Of a stretch of 64,000 nt of DNA, positions 38,494 to 49,379 are shown in pieces. How positions within the stretch are numbered: position 1 is the stretch's first letter; every line of letters begins with the position of its first letter. The translations under genes were made by a program, and so were the position numbers. The notes below the pieces were generated by a model that saw only the letters and a list, made by a program, of their open reading frames with translations, searched no databases and was not told the origin of the DNA. This stretch comes from Pohlia nutans (Eukaryota > Streptophyta > Bryopsida > Bryales > Mniaceae), in NCBI GenBank assembly GCA_022496805.1, contig CM040091.1:10840336-10904335 (forward strand). The letters run 5' to 3'.

Positions 38494-41400
38494 CTATTCA
38501 TTTTTCGGTAATCGGAAGGTCCTCTTCAAAAACTTAGAAGCTGTGTCATCACCTCGATAACAGAGTACTCGCAACAACGTGTCAGGGTCAGAAGCACTCC
38601 AATTGCCCATGGTAGGCGGAAGAGAGGGTTTAGTTCCAGCTTTCCCTCCTCTTCCATTAGCAGAGGAAAATCTCTGAATGAGCTCGTTGGTGGGACAAGA
38701 AAACAAGGAAACGATTTCGTTTGCCAAAGCGGATTCGCGGTCCACCTTGTCCGCAGGCAGTCCATCTCCATCAGCAATGAAAAGATCCTTAACCCTCTTG
38801 AGATCAGCCTTCAGCAAACTTGCATCATTGACAGTGAAAGACCGATTGGGACCAGCTGCCATGAGAACCAGCATAAGTCCTTCGAAACAGGCTCGCATGA
38901 GTGCGAAAATGACTCGGTTCCGGAGACGCTCTGCGGAACTCTCCGAAATCACACCAAGTTGAACATCAAGCTCCTCAATCACATCATCAATCCTGGCGTT
39001 TGCCACTCCTCCCATGTAAAGCCCATCCCACAGGACAGGCTTCAAATCGACGAAAACCACTCGGTACGCTGCAATCTCCATGAGCTTGTCAATACCTTCC
39101 TTCAACATACCCCTAGTTTGGTATAAATTGCTGTCCACCGGTTCTTCACTTGGTTGCATGGACGGAAGGTGATTGGACAGATAAGGATCCTTTTGCCACC
39201 CGAACCGTATCTTCTTCTCAACGCCGTCTATCTCTGTATTGAGATGGTGCAGTGTGTTCATGCGCACACAAATGTGTGGCAGGTTGTAGACATCGTTTGA
39301 GTTTGGTCCCTTCCGTTGCACGCCTTTCGCTCTGTTGCTCGTTTTCTCACTCTTCCCCTTTCCACCAAACCACGATTTCTTCGTCTTGCATCGCGTAAGA
39401 GGAGGAATTAGTGGAATCAGCGCATCTTTTGAACCTGGAAATCCAAAAGTATACAATGGATTAGTTATAAGGAAAAAAAAAACCAACTTTACCTACCAGA
39501 AGTATTATACCTTAGAGAACTCTGTACAAAAGGTTCATCTGCCACACATGGATTTAGCAAAGAAATAGATTCAATCCAGCAAAGATGGTTTTTTCAGCAG
39601 GAGAATGACAGTTTTTTAGTGTAGTAACAGGTTCAAAGAGGACCCAACCTCAAGAGATACTCTAGGTTTTACACATTAAAATTTGCAGAGTTTTAACACA
39701 GTTGGGTTTTACTTTAACCCCTAAAGGACCAAGAAGCCCAAATTGGGCTCCATGTTTTTTTTAACAGTTTTGAGTAGGTCCTGTTTGGACTTCCTCTTTT
39801 TCAAATTTATTTGTTTTTTAGCCAACACATGCAATGATCTTCTCTAGTTCTGATGATATAAAATTGTTCCCATCTGAATTATATTTTTCACACTATGATC
39901 AATTGGATTGTCATTTTAAAACTGTGAATCCTTGGTCCTTTAGGGGTTAAGAATATGGTCAGAACAAGGAAGGCATTCACACTGGACTTACCACAATCGC
40001 CAATCGCTTGAGTGGCATAATCTTTGAACGCAATGTCGATGCCATTTACTAAGTCCTGGAGCAAGTCCGGGAACTGAGATACAGGGAGTGCAAAATATCC
40101 ATCCAGTGTTTCATCCACAATACGAAGAAGCTCCACCGCCGACGGAGCATAACGCTCTTTCAAAGAATCAGGCTCCCACGTCTGACACAAAGCCAAAAGC
40201 ATAGAAATGAGATGTAAAACTATAGAACTCAGACAACCAGGTGGAGAGAATACTATTACATATACAGATAGTTTCTTAACCCTTAAAGGACCAAGAAGCC
40301 TGATTCGGGCCTCATGTTATTTCAGCATTTTTTTAGTAGGTCCTACATGGAGTTTCATTTGTTCAAATTTCTTTCTTTTTTTACCAACACATGTAATATT
40401 CTTCACTGATTCCGATGATATAAAACTTGGTCTCATCTAAATTATCATTTTTCACAACATGATCGATTAAATGTCATTTTAAAACCATGAATCCTTGGTG
40501 CTTCAAAAGCTCATGAAGGATTACATTGTGGTAACTCTGTAATTATATCCCTATCATAGGCCACACTTTCATTTCTCCGATGTATGCTTGATGACCACCT
40601 CCTACATGATTTATTTCCAACTTCTGAAGATATGGTAGCGGCCAATTTTGGTCATTTAGGCAATGAAGGGTTAAGGAAGGAAATGGTACCTCCTGTTCAA
40701 CGTTGCGAATGACCATATCTCCCAGCAATTCCAGCCTTCCGTCGACCCATTTCCGGGCTAACTCACCCACTATTTTGTCAGCTTCAAACGGTGGCATTTC
40801 CCTGATCAAGCCCTTCCCTCCATCCTCTGCATCCACTCCCTCTTCTACTGCGATTTGGACTAAAGACTTCTCTAATAGATCAGCAGCCTCCAAGACTTGC
40901 ATTGTATCCGGGGTCAACACTGTCACTGCGGACATATACTGCTTGATTTCTCTACTGTAACACGCATGTAGAGTGGCAGCAGCCACCCCTCCTGCATACG
41001 GATGCCATTCCTTCAGTGTAGGGCTGTATGTCTCAATTTCCTTATTTGCAAGTTCTGAGGTGTCTTTTGCAAGCTGTGCTAAAGCTGGTATGGGCTCATC
41101 CGCTGCCTTTCTTCTCACATCCACACTCTCCATCATCTGCACACAAAATTTCCCATGTTTGTACTTAAAAAACCATAAGGTCAAGTTTAACCACCTCATG
41201 ATTTATTGGCACTTTTGCGTGCATCATATGAGGACTTTTGTTTGTTTTTTATGTATTTTGTCACCAGCACATGCAATGTTCTTCATTGATTCCGATGATA
41301 TAAAATTCAGCCCCATCTGAATTAAAATTTTCACAATATGAGTAATCATTTCATAACCACCTCATGATTTTTAGCACTTTGGAGTGCGCCATAAGGACAC

Positions 41401-44400
41401 TTTCTTTAGTTCGTTTATAATGTATTTTGTGACCAACACATGCAATGTTCTTCACTGATTCTGATGATATAAAATTTAACCCATCTGAATTATATTTTGC
41501 ACAAAAAGATTCGTTTCAAAACCATGGAATCTCTGTCCTTTAGGGACCCAAGGATTGATGGTTTTAAAATGAAAAATTCAATTGATCATATTGTGAAAAA
41601 CATAATTCAGATGAGACTGAATTTTATATCACTGAAATCAGTGAAGAACAGTGCGTAAGCTGGTCAAAAAACAAATTATTTAGAATAAAAGGAAGTCCAC
41701 ATAGAACCTACTCAAAACTGCTAAAAAAACATGAGGCTCAATTCAGGCTTCTTGGTTCTTTGGGGCTTAAGAAACACCACTTCTGTGTGCGTACCTGGGC
41801 AAATGAAGCTCGAATGGATGACCGGATGTAGACGTCAACCGTGTTAAGTACAATGTTGGGCGGGCTCTTCATTTTTTTCCTCTTGTCAGTAAAAATATCC
41901 TCCCCTATAATCTCCGCGCTTTGCACAGCTAACGACAGAACCTTCCCAAAAGGACCTCCAGCACCCTCAGGAAAGGAATCTTGATACGCCAAGAGACGCT
42001 TCTCAGACCAAGACTGGATGGTGGTGAGAATGGCATGCAAGAGGTTCCATTGCTCAGGCCGGCAGCTCTTGTAGTCTTTCACGACCTCGCCCATCTGGCT
42101 CTCAGCAGCTCCCAGCAAATCCACCTCAGTTTGCCCGGTGAGAATGTACTGGCGAAACAGAACCCACATGAAGAGCATGTTATGAGTCAGCTGGTCGATT
42201 CCAAGCACACCCCACGTCTTCTTGATCATCTCCATCAAGTCGTCGAGCTCCTCCAGCACCGTGCCTTCTTCCACAGTATCGAAACAGCATCCCAGTAGCG
42301 CAGCGTAGAGATTGGCATTCAACGGATACCCGTCCACCCAGTGCAGAATGTCCTCGTCCGTTTCCCCATTGTAGGGCCTCGTGGCACGCGTCATGGCTGC
42401 ACTTCGTAACGCTTGGATGCTCTCTGTGTTCTTGCCTGTGTCTGAGCCCCGGCTGTACATCTCCTTCAAGCACTGCCGCAGACGAAGCGCGTCCACGCCG
42501 TTGGAATCGCCCCGGACCAGCGGGTGCGCCAACAGCCCCGCTTCCAACACCCGCAGCTGCCTCTTCAACCACCGTATGTGCTCCCCTGAGTCCGTGAACG
42601 TGGATGCTGGAATGTTTTGTAGAAGCTCCAGAGGAACCAGCATTAGCTCAGTACGCTTGCTCGCCTGCGAAGAATACAGAAAGCTCCTTTCAGCACACAA
42701 CTTCAAAAAATCTTCATGAGTTTCTGTAATCACAAAAAGAATTATTTACATCCCTTCATAATTACATTTGCACGTATTGTCCTAGCAAGTGCTATGCGGA
42801 AAGGGACCCTGACAAGTAAAGACGAAGTTATTGGGTTTGGGAGGTATGAACCATCAATATTCAAGATCTTCTCAACACAACTTTGAAAAGGCCTTATTTT
42901 TTGTTTTGTCGTTACAAAGACTACATTTTTCTATCATTGAAGTCATGATTACGTATGCTGGATCAATCATCCTAATTACATTTTCACATACTTGTCCTGG
43001 CAAGTGCAGGCACTTGATAGACCCTGGCAAAGTAAAGACAAAGTTATTGGTTGCAACGTAGGTTTGGGAGGTATGAGCCATCGATATAAAAGCTCTTATC
43101 AACACAACGTTAAAAAGGCTTTTTTTTGGTTTCGTTTTTACAAAGACCACCTTGAAGACATGATTACATCTGCTGGGTCCTAACACAGGGGACGGCCCCC
43201 TCCGAGGGCCTCACCCAGCATAAAGAACATCGTCGGAAAGTTACAAAATGTAAGGTTACCTCCTCACTCACTAGCTATATTTCCGCGATCTGTTGGAGAA
43301 TACAAAAATTTCAACAATTTCAACGCGGTCTTTATGGAGAGAAAGAAGGTAGCAAAGTGGCGTTCGGGTACCTACCTGACCAGCTGCAGCACGAGAAAGA
43401 GCTCGCCGTGTCCGCATGTCCACAGCCTCAGGAATCAACATCTGGTCACGCATGAGCTCAGCCGTGGTGCGAGCTTTGCCGCGACGAGATGCGCCACCCT
43501 TGGCTTTTAGACCCAGCGCTTTCTTCATTCGGCTGGCAGCCACGGATGTCAAGGATTTCTCAGGTTTCGACCGTGCTGATCCCACACTCCTTGCACTCAA
43601 TGCCGTCGTCCCAATTGCAGCCAGCAGAATCTCGTACGCTGATTCTCGGTAGTCATCCTCTGCATCAATCAATCAAATGAATAAGCAAGTCCGAGGTAGA
43701 GAATATTAAATCCATTCGAGACCTCATTCTCTCACTGACACCAACTCATCTCTTCCTATAGTTGTAGAGTTAGTAGCAAATCCATACATCATTTTTATGG
43801 ATAAGCCAACTTCAAGGCTTGATGCTCGAGCTGCAGCTATTGTAATGGGAACAATGAGAAAACAATAAAAATTTGGGCGAACTGTTGTTCGTACAGTCCA
43901 TCAACCTAATATTGATATTTTTTAAGCATTTGATGAACTAATAATACTTCTTGAGCGTGGAGGTGGAGTTAGTTATGTTGGCTCATTGCACTTGATTCGA
44001 GTTTTTAGCTGAGAGCAATTTAGCTAAGGGTAATTTGGCTAAATAACTATGGTCATTGATCTTTGAATGGAAAAGGAGTTGTCTAATTTCCCTTCTTCAA
44101 TAGACTCTGAACTCATTATTATCACACTCTCGAATATCACATTTCAATATCTAATATACACATCCGATTGGACACTATCCACATGCCGTACGATGGGTAC
44201 CAAAGGGGTGATATAAAAGAGTTTTAAGTGTAAGTGGTCTACAACCTCCCACTTTGAATGATTGCATAAAAAATCATCATACATAGTGATCTCAATAGGG
44301 TTATCCTGAAAGTGAGCCTGTCGGCAAAAAGGAAGGGTGACGGTAATCTCAGAATTCATACCGACACAATCAGTATCAAATTAAATTATAGTGCCAAGGT

Positions 44401-44574
44401 GAGAAACATGAAAATAAGATGGACAACATATTGATACATATAACAAGATTAGTGCAAAGTCTTTTGAGCTACTGTACCTGTTAGGTCAACCTTCACGCGT
44501 GGTATTGGATTTCCGATCTCAGGACTGGAGGTCATTCTCTGCCTTGAACCATCCGACTGAGCTGAAGGCGCCAT
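38494..44574 (-). CDS. DUF810 / MUN-domain (UNC-13-like) protein
   Basis: Plant DUF810 proteins carry a MUN domain, as in UNC13/CAPS exocytosis factors; one member, PATROL1, directs H+-ATPase delivery to the plasma membrane. Coding exons: 44574-44478, 43659-43376, 42664-41795, 41136-40690, 40181-39992, 39434-38494. All introns are GT-AG and the joined frame is open for 942 aa (family about 950-1100). Seen: low-complexity N-terminus; [14 protein letters not shown] (33-46); [28 protein letters not shown] (exon 3), typical of the non-PATROL1 clade; then a long, mostly helical region to the C-terminal signature [20 protein letters not shown]. No catalytic motif is expected. The start lies in [12 protein letters not shown]; an upstream coding exon cannot be ruled out. 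Introns of 508-818 bp all hold repeats or, in intron 1, a broken ABCG exon, yet splice sites and frame are intact. Confidence 0.92.
39714..39950. repeat. TTAA-terminated element, family T3, 237 bp (intron 5)
   Basis: It starts TTAACCCCTAAAGGACCAAG and ends CTTGGTCCTTTAGGGGTTAA, a perfect 20-bp terminal inverted repeat. It is the clearest T3 copy and lies wholly inside an intron of the DUF810 gene. The core holds ACACATGCAATGATCTTCT and ATGATCAATTGGATTGTC. Confidence 0.85.
40276..40510. repeat. T3 element, right end decayed (intron 4)
   Basis: It starts TTAACCCTTAAAGGACCAAG. The interior matches the intron 5 copy, but its right end has changed to CCTTGGTGCTTCAAAAGC. A separate right-terminus-like GGCAATGAAGGGTTAA lies at 40659-40674 in the same intron. 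Confidence 0.75.
41190..41770. repeat. Three T3-derived copies (intron 3)
   Basis: Two direct partial copies of about 165 bp, each starting ACCACCTCATGATTT (about 41190 and 41356), are followed by a reversed nearly full copy (about 41528-41770) ending CTTGGTTCTTTGGGGCTTAA. The last TTAA is only 24 bp from the exon 3 splice donor at 41794. Confidence 0.75.
42752..43180. repeat. Tandem duplication of about 210 bp (intron 2)
   Basis: Two direct copies (about 42752-42960 and 42968-43180) share TTGTCCT(A/G)GCAAGTGC, AAGTTATTGG, TTTGGGAGGTATGA(A/G)CCATC and CATGATTAC(A/G)T(A/C)TGCTGG. They have diverged by substitutions and small indels. Confidence 0.75.
43764..43990 (+). pseudogene. ABCG/PDR transporter exon fragment in intron 1
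   Basis: One frame reads [20 protein letters not shown], then [13 protein letters not shown], a stop, then [16 protein letters not shown], a stop, then [20 protein letters not shown]. This is the Walker B / D-loop / H-loop segment of a plant full-size ABCG (PDR) transporter nucleotide-binding domain. The catalytic Glu after Walker B is Lys and the Gly of TSGLD is Arg, besides two in-frame stops, so it is dead. An acceptor-like CTTCCTATAG remains just before it, suggesting a captured genomic exon rather than a processed copy. It is antisense to the host gene. Confidence 0.85.
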
Positions 44575-45579
44575 AGCTCAAAAAATATTACAGCAAATAA
44601 ATAAAAAAAGCTCTTCCAACACCGACCCCTCGAAGTGATTCCTGGAAAATTTTCCATAAAAGACACAAAAGTAAATAAGCAAAAATCTACCGAAATCCAT
44701 CAAAAAGAAAAATCTATCAAAAAGCAATAGCTGGAAAAAACACAAATAACTCATTCAGATCAAAGGCGCCATATCTCCAAAAAAAATACTCAAAAAGCAA
44801 TTTCCTCTGCATTACCTTACGCTTTAAAATTAGTGTTCCAATGCTTGCAGGAGAATTTTTCACACAAAGTGAGAAATCTGTCGAAATCTGTGCCTTGAAA
44901 AAAATAACGTTGGAAAAAGAGGCTGGTTCAGATCAGAGCAAAAGAGAGCTTGAAAGCTTCTATTCTTCTTCAACACGCGCAAAACACCAAATCCAAGTAT
45001 CGTCCATGGTGAGCTACTTGAAAACCATCCCCTGGTTGAAGATCCCTACATAAAACGCAGATCCTGTCAATGCCGAACGCGGTGCAGATTACAATGTCCA
45101 GATCTAAATCACTCTCCGCATTGATTTCTTTCCACTTGCTCGTGCGAGCTACTGACGACCTACAGCACTTCTGTGAGGACTGGAAAAGGAGGTGGAGGAA
45201 AGGCGAGCAAATGCTGCTGGTGAGGGAACGCGGGATCTGACTGACCTTTTGCGCCAGGGTCGAGGCAATGTTGTCGGCGAGGAAAAACACGGGAAAATCC
45301 GCAGCGGGAAAAATAATATATAAGTTAAGGAGGAGATGAAGAGGAAGGGCACGGAGAGGGGAGGAGAGGAGCGGGGGCGAGCAAAGGAGGAAAAGAGGGG
45401 CAGCGGGAGGGAGCGGCAGAGGAAAGCAACAGCGGGAGTGGAAAGCAACAGCGACGCGCTCTGCGACTAACGGACCTTCGAAGGGGGTCCCCGTCCTGGC
45501 TGCAGACTACAGTTGTACACTCTGGTTCTAGGTCATTGCGAGGCCTATCTTTAGGCTCAATCTATGTTCACACTTGCTC
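44575..45579 (-). promoter_or_regulatory. Presumed leader and promoter of the DUF810 gene
   Basis: Upstream of the start on the minus strand. The block at about 45300-45440 is strongly G/A-rich on the + strand (pyrimidine-rich in the sense direction) and GC-richer than its surroundings, as plant core promoters and leaders often are. TSS not identifiable. Confidence 0.35.
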
Positions 45580-45614
45580 TTAGGGCCTCTTTACACTAAG
45601 GTAGGAGGCTCTAA

Positions 45615-46123
45615 GGGGCGGTTTACACTAAGGACCAAGAGCCATGACCAAGAAAATTAAATCATTTTCATGGTCATGGCTCTTGGCCAAGAGCCATGAC
45701 CATGAAAAATCAAAAATGGATTTTTGAGTGGCTTGGTCACTCTTGTAGTGTAAAGTGGATTTGGACCGGGACAACTTTGGGCTGATTTTTTTAATATAAA
45801 TTCCAACGATCTACAGTAACGTCAAAAAATTGGGAAAAAAATATTAAAAAAAAAATTCGGCCAATGGCTGATTTTCAACCTTACGGCTCCCTTGATTTCC
45901 GTTGAGTCGAGCATTTTGCCTCGACTCAACGGAAAACCCGTTGGACCATGGCACATTATCCAAATGGCAGATTTTAGTAGTTTTAGGGGACCTCAAAGTT
46001 AGTGGTCATTCTCCTTTTTTCAAGGTAGTGTAAAGCCAAATGGGACCAAGAGCTCCTTTTGGGCCAATCACAGATTTTAGAATTCCATGGTCATGGCTCT
46101 TGGTCCTTAGTGTAAACCGCCCC
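45615..46123. mobile_element. GGGGCGGTTTACACTA MITE, 509 bp
   Basis: It has about 36-bp, near-perfect terminal inverted repeats: GGGGCGGTTTACACTAAGGA and the inverse TCCTTAGTGTAAACCGCCCC. They continue through CCAAGAGCCATGACCA, which recurs inverted near the left end. TAA flanks both sides (45612-45614 and 46124-46126). This is the PIF/Harbinger pattern. Confidence 0.85.
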
Positions 46124-46127
46124 TAAG

Positions 46128-47079
46128 TTAACCCCTTTAGAGCATTCCCACCCATGCACTCTAGGACGAACCCTCTCAAATTATTCATCTATATCTGAAG
46201 GGCCCTTGCACTCACACTCCCCCACCCTTGCACGCCCTTCACGTATCGAAAGTGCGCATCAAATAGTCAATGAACCAATGACAAGTAGAATGGGAGGAAT
46301 AATCATCGAATAGTCAACTCAATAGTGTTTTCAAGGCCCAATTTCTAACACGCAAGAATCCAGAGTCAAGAGCTATTTTGAAAGGGCCCTTGAAACTTTT
46401 CATCTACTTCTCGAGGTCAGAGAGTCTTTGAGGGCATGGGTGGCCATGCTCTTAGGATTGCTCAAGCCAAAATGGCCTACGGTTTGCAATACAGGCCGGC
46501 TTTAGGGTAGTTGGATCATGTATTTGCAAAAACTGAATTCTTCAACAATGTTTGCAAAGATGAGAACTAAATTTCTGAGGAAAGAAAAAAATCAATTGAG
46601 CAAAGATACAGAAATTGTGCCTACGAGAAGTGCGTATTTTGCATATTTTGGGAAGGGACCGAGCTTGTATTCTGTAACCGTATCTGTTTGAGGGGGCCAC
46701 GTATGTGATAGTTCAAGAATTTTGGCCTAGCCAAGGCTCAATTATTTTATGTCAAAGTGAATTATGTGAAGCCCTTCCAGAGACAGTAAGGAGAAAAAAA
46801 TTAATTAAAATAAATGCGACTTCTAGGCCCTGCTGAAGGCTAAAATACAGACAAATACAACACTTTTTTAGACTGCACAGTATACCAAGAATTTTTGAAG
46901 AACAAAGAATCACTCAAAAAATTGTGCTACTACAAAACTGCTGACACGTCCTACTAAAAAAATCTCATTGTATGAATACCTCGTGAAGGTACTCAAATAT
47001 TGTTGTGTACACAGATACTTGGGCAAGAGCACCTACAACTGGGCCTTATGAGTTGTATCAAACATCCTTTAGGGGTTAA
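46128..47079. repeat. TTAA-terminated element carrying a further insertion
   Basis: It starts TTAACCCCTTTA and ends ATCCTTTAGGGGTTAA. Removing the GAGCATT insertion restores a left end TTAACCCCTTTAGGATTG that pairs with the right end (TTAACCCCTAAAGGATG inverted) over about 16 bp. The interior is otherwise unlike T1-T5. Confidence 0.65.
46140..46451. mobile_element. GAGCATTCCCACCCATGC MITE, 312 bp, innermost
   Basis: It starts GAGCATTCCCACCCATGCAC and ends with the imperfect inverse GGCATGGGTGGCCATGCTC, flanked by TTA on both sides (46137-46139 and 46452-46454), i.e. Harbinger-type. It interrupts the left end of the TTAA element. Confidence 0.75.
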
Positions 47080-47473
47080 ACTCGCCACTTTAAGGGCTGT
47101 GAATTTATGAGGACACGGGAAGAATTGAGCATGATTTTTCATTGGAAGACGAATCCAAGCAAAGACCAACATACTTTGAATCAAAAAAATTGGACGTTCC
47201 TAAAATTAGTTATGAATTTATGAAGTTGAAATGACATGGGTTCTAAAGTGGTGCTTTTCACCATGGGTACATCCAAAATTTTCAAAATGTTCGTTCTTGT
47301 TAGAGTGCAGGTTTAGAACCGTGGCAAGTTTAGAGCCCTCTGCCTTAGAGGCGAAAAGCCGTGAGGAGAGAAATCTCAGCCAATGAGAGGTTTAGAAACC
47401 GAGAAGACGAGTTTCTCATTGGTTGAAATTTCTTTTCTCACGGCTTCTTGCTTGTAGTGTAGAGAGGCCCTTA

Positions 47474-48055
47474 GGAGTGGTGGATTTGTTTTATTTTATT
47501 TTATTGACTCTAATCGTAAAGAAGAGGCATTGGAGGGACACTCATTTTTTTGGGTTAAATACCACTGTAGAAAATATATTTCGTTCATGATTTCACTAAA
47601 ATACATTCTTGTTATTCACTTGTTCTATTCTGGTCAGAGCTCCTCGTAGCGTAGCTGCTTGTTTATTTATTGGGTTTTTGTTTGGTTTTGATTATTTGTT
47701 TGTATGACACATAAGACACGTACAATTGATCATGGTAACATTAAAAAAAAAAGCCCTCAAAGTTGCACTCCTCAATCTACCGACATATAACCCTTATAAG
47801 ATGAGGGACCACTCACAAGTGGAGTGAAAGTTAACCCTTGAAGGGTTGATGGGGATAGTAGATACATTGGCATATATTTGACATTTGTTGTAAATAGAAA
47901 GTTGCAAATTGAGACCCCATTGATAGCTCAATTAAATAATTTCGACATGAATTTTAACTTCACTTTTGATCTTAAACCCATAGGAGGTATGGAAACATGC
48001 CAAAAACAATGGAATATTGGTGTATACTACTAGTCGGAAGGGGCTCTTTGGACCT
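47474..48055. other. Intergenic, nothing recognised
   Basis: AT-rich; a lone TTAACCCTTGAAGGG at 47832 resembles a TTAA-type terminus. No gene. Confidence 0.4.
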
Positions 48056-48598
48056 TTAACCCCTAAAAGTCCAAAGGGTATTGGACAAAACATAGACGTG
48101 TTATAATATGTGCCTTTCCGTATGTTTCATGAAGTTTGGTTTAATTTGATAGACAAAATGTAGATTATCATCTCTAAAATTACCCGTGCGGTCAAACTTC
48201 TAAAAATAACTTTACATCCTTTTTTAATGAAGTTAAAAGCATTGAGCTTTGAAAATTTGTATAAATTCTAATTTTCAATTTTAGAGTTCAAAATTTAGTA
48301 TGATTGGTTAAAGTTGGGCTATCTATTGTAAACAAAAGAAATGATGGAGGTATAATCATTACTTTCCCCAAATAGAAAATTTTATAACACTAAGACAATG
48401 TTGAGGTGACCTACTTTGAAAAATTCTCTTGGGTGGAGTTTAATTCGTAATTGCCATAATTCAAATTGGGTTGGAAAGTAAACTTGATTTAGTATTTTTT
48501 AAATATTTTTAATTTTTTCAACTCTTTTTTTGTTCCGAGTAGCCCGTTAGATTTGGGCAACGGCCAAAAAAATGGTCGTTTAAACGCTTAGGGGTTAT
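48056..48598. repeat. TTAA-terminated element, family T2
   Basis: It starts TTAACCCCTAAAAGTCC and ends AAACGCTTAGGGGTTAT. It is the reverse-orientation counterpart of 12042-12593 (ATAACACTAAGACAATGTTG; CCGTTAGATTTGGGCAACGG). It directly abuts the next T1 element. Confidence 0.7.
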
Positions 48599-49179
48599 AG
48601 ATCGACCCCTGTACGTCCAATCGTTCAAAAAAGTGAACGATGAACAAAATCAAACATAATTTTCTCATCCGTCATTGACTTTTTGCAGTATGGATTTTTA
48701 ACTATATATATTTTATGGGAAGTTAGCTTTATGCATGTGTGATCTGATTAGAAAGGGGATGATTTGTGAGATTTTTATGCCTCACATCATGTTGTAGTGA
48801 TTCACCAAACATTTCAAAGATTTTAGTGTAAAAGTGCTCTTCAGAAAATCAACTCACAAAATTAATTAACGAAAAAATCTCCAAAAATCATTACACTAGA
48901 GTATTACATTTCAACTATTCACAACAAATTTCGTCCACAAATTATCAATATCTTTTTCGTAATTGAACTACAAAAGAATTTTGAATTTTGAGTTTTAAAT
49001 CTTATACAAAATATTAGTGATAGCAATCGCAAATCTAACCATATGGATAGAATCTAAAATTGATAATGCACAACTTTCATTCATACATCAAGTTCAAATT
49101 ATACCTTTGGATTACATTTTATGATGCATCTTTGCAAAACTACTGAATTTGGTGAGGGGTGAGGACGTTTAGGAGTTAA
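48599..49179. repeat. TTAA-terminated element, family T1
   Basis: The left end is altered (ACCCCTGTACGTCC preceded by TAGATCG); it ends GGTGAGGACGTTTAGGAGTTAA. The interior follows T1 closely (TTAGAAAGGGGATGATTTG, AATCTCCAAAAATCATTACA). Confidence 0.7.
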
Positions 49180-49337
49180 AAGATGGAATGACATCATTGT
49201 TTAAACAAAGATTCTTCTATATGTAATTAAGAAGGAGTATTGAGAGGGCTCTCTATGTTTTGTTGGTATTTTCTTCAAGCACATTCCAAAGAAGGACAAA
49301 AATACACGTGTTTCATCCCTTTGCATGTGTGTCAAAG

Positions 49338-49371
49338 CCTCACTACACTAAATAGTGTATTTAGTGTGAGG
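49338..49371. repeat. Palindrome, 34 bp
   Basis: CCTCACTACACTAAATA, then GTG, then TATTTAGTGTGAGG. The arms pair with one bulge of three bases. No further structure was assigned. Confidence 0.6.
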
Positions 49372-49379
49372 TGATGAAT

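Larger units (their letters stand above)
45599..47345. mobile_element. AGGTAGGAGGCTC element inserted in the outer element
   Basis: It begins AGGTAGGAGGCTC and ends TAGAGCCCTCTGCCT, flanked by TA on both sides (45597-45598 and 47346-47347). The unoccupied sequence CACTAGAGGCG at 3.45 kb confirms a TA target duplication. It is itself split by two further insertions. Confidence 0.8.
45583..47470. mobile_element. Outer Harbinger-like element of a nested cluster
   Basis: It starts GGGCCTCTTTACACTA and ends TAGTGTAGAGAGGCCC, flanked by TTA on both sides (45580-45582 and 47471-47473). The inner right part (GAGGCGAAAAGCCGTGAG.., 47348 on) matches the 3.4-kb fragment. Another element is inserted after its first 16 bp, so its own sequence is only about 140 bp. 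Confidence 0.75.
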
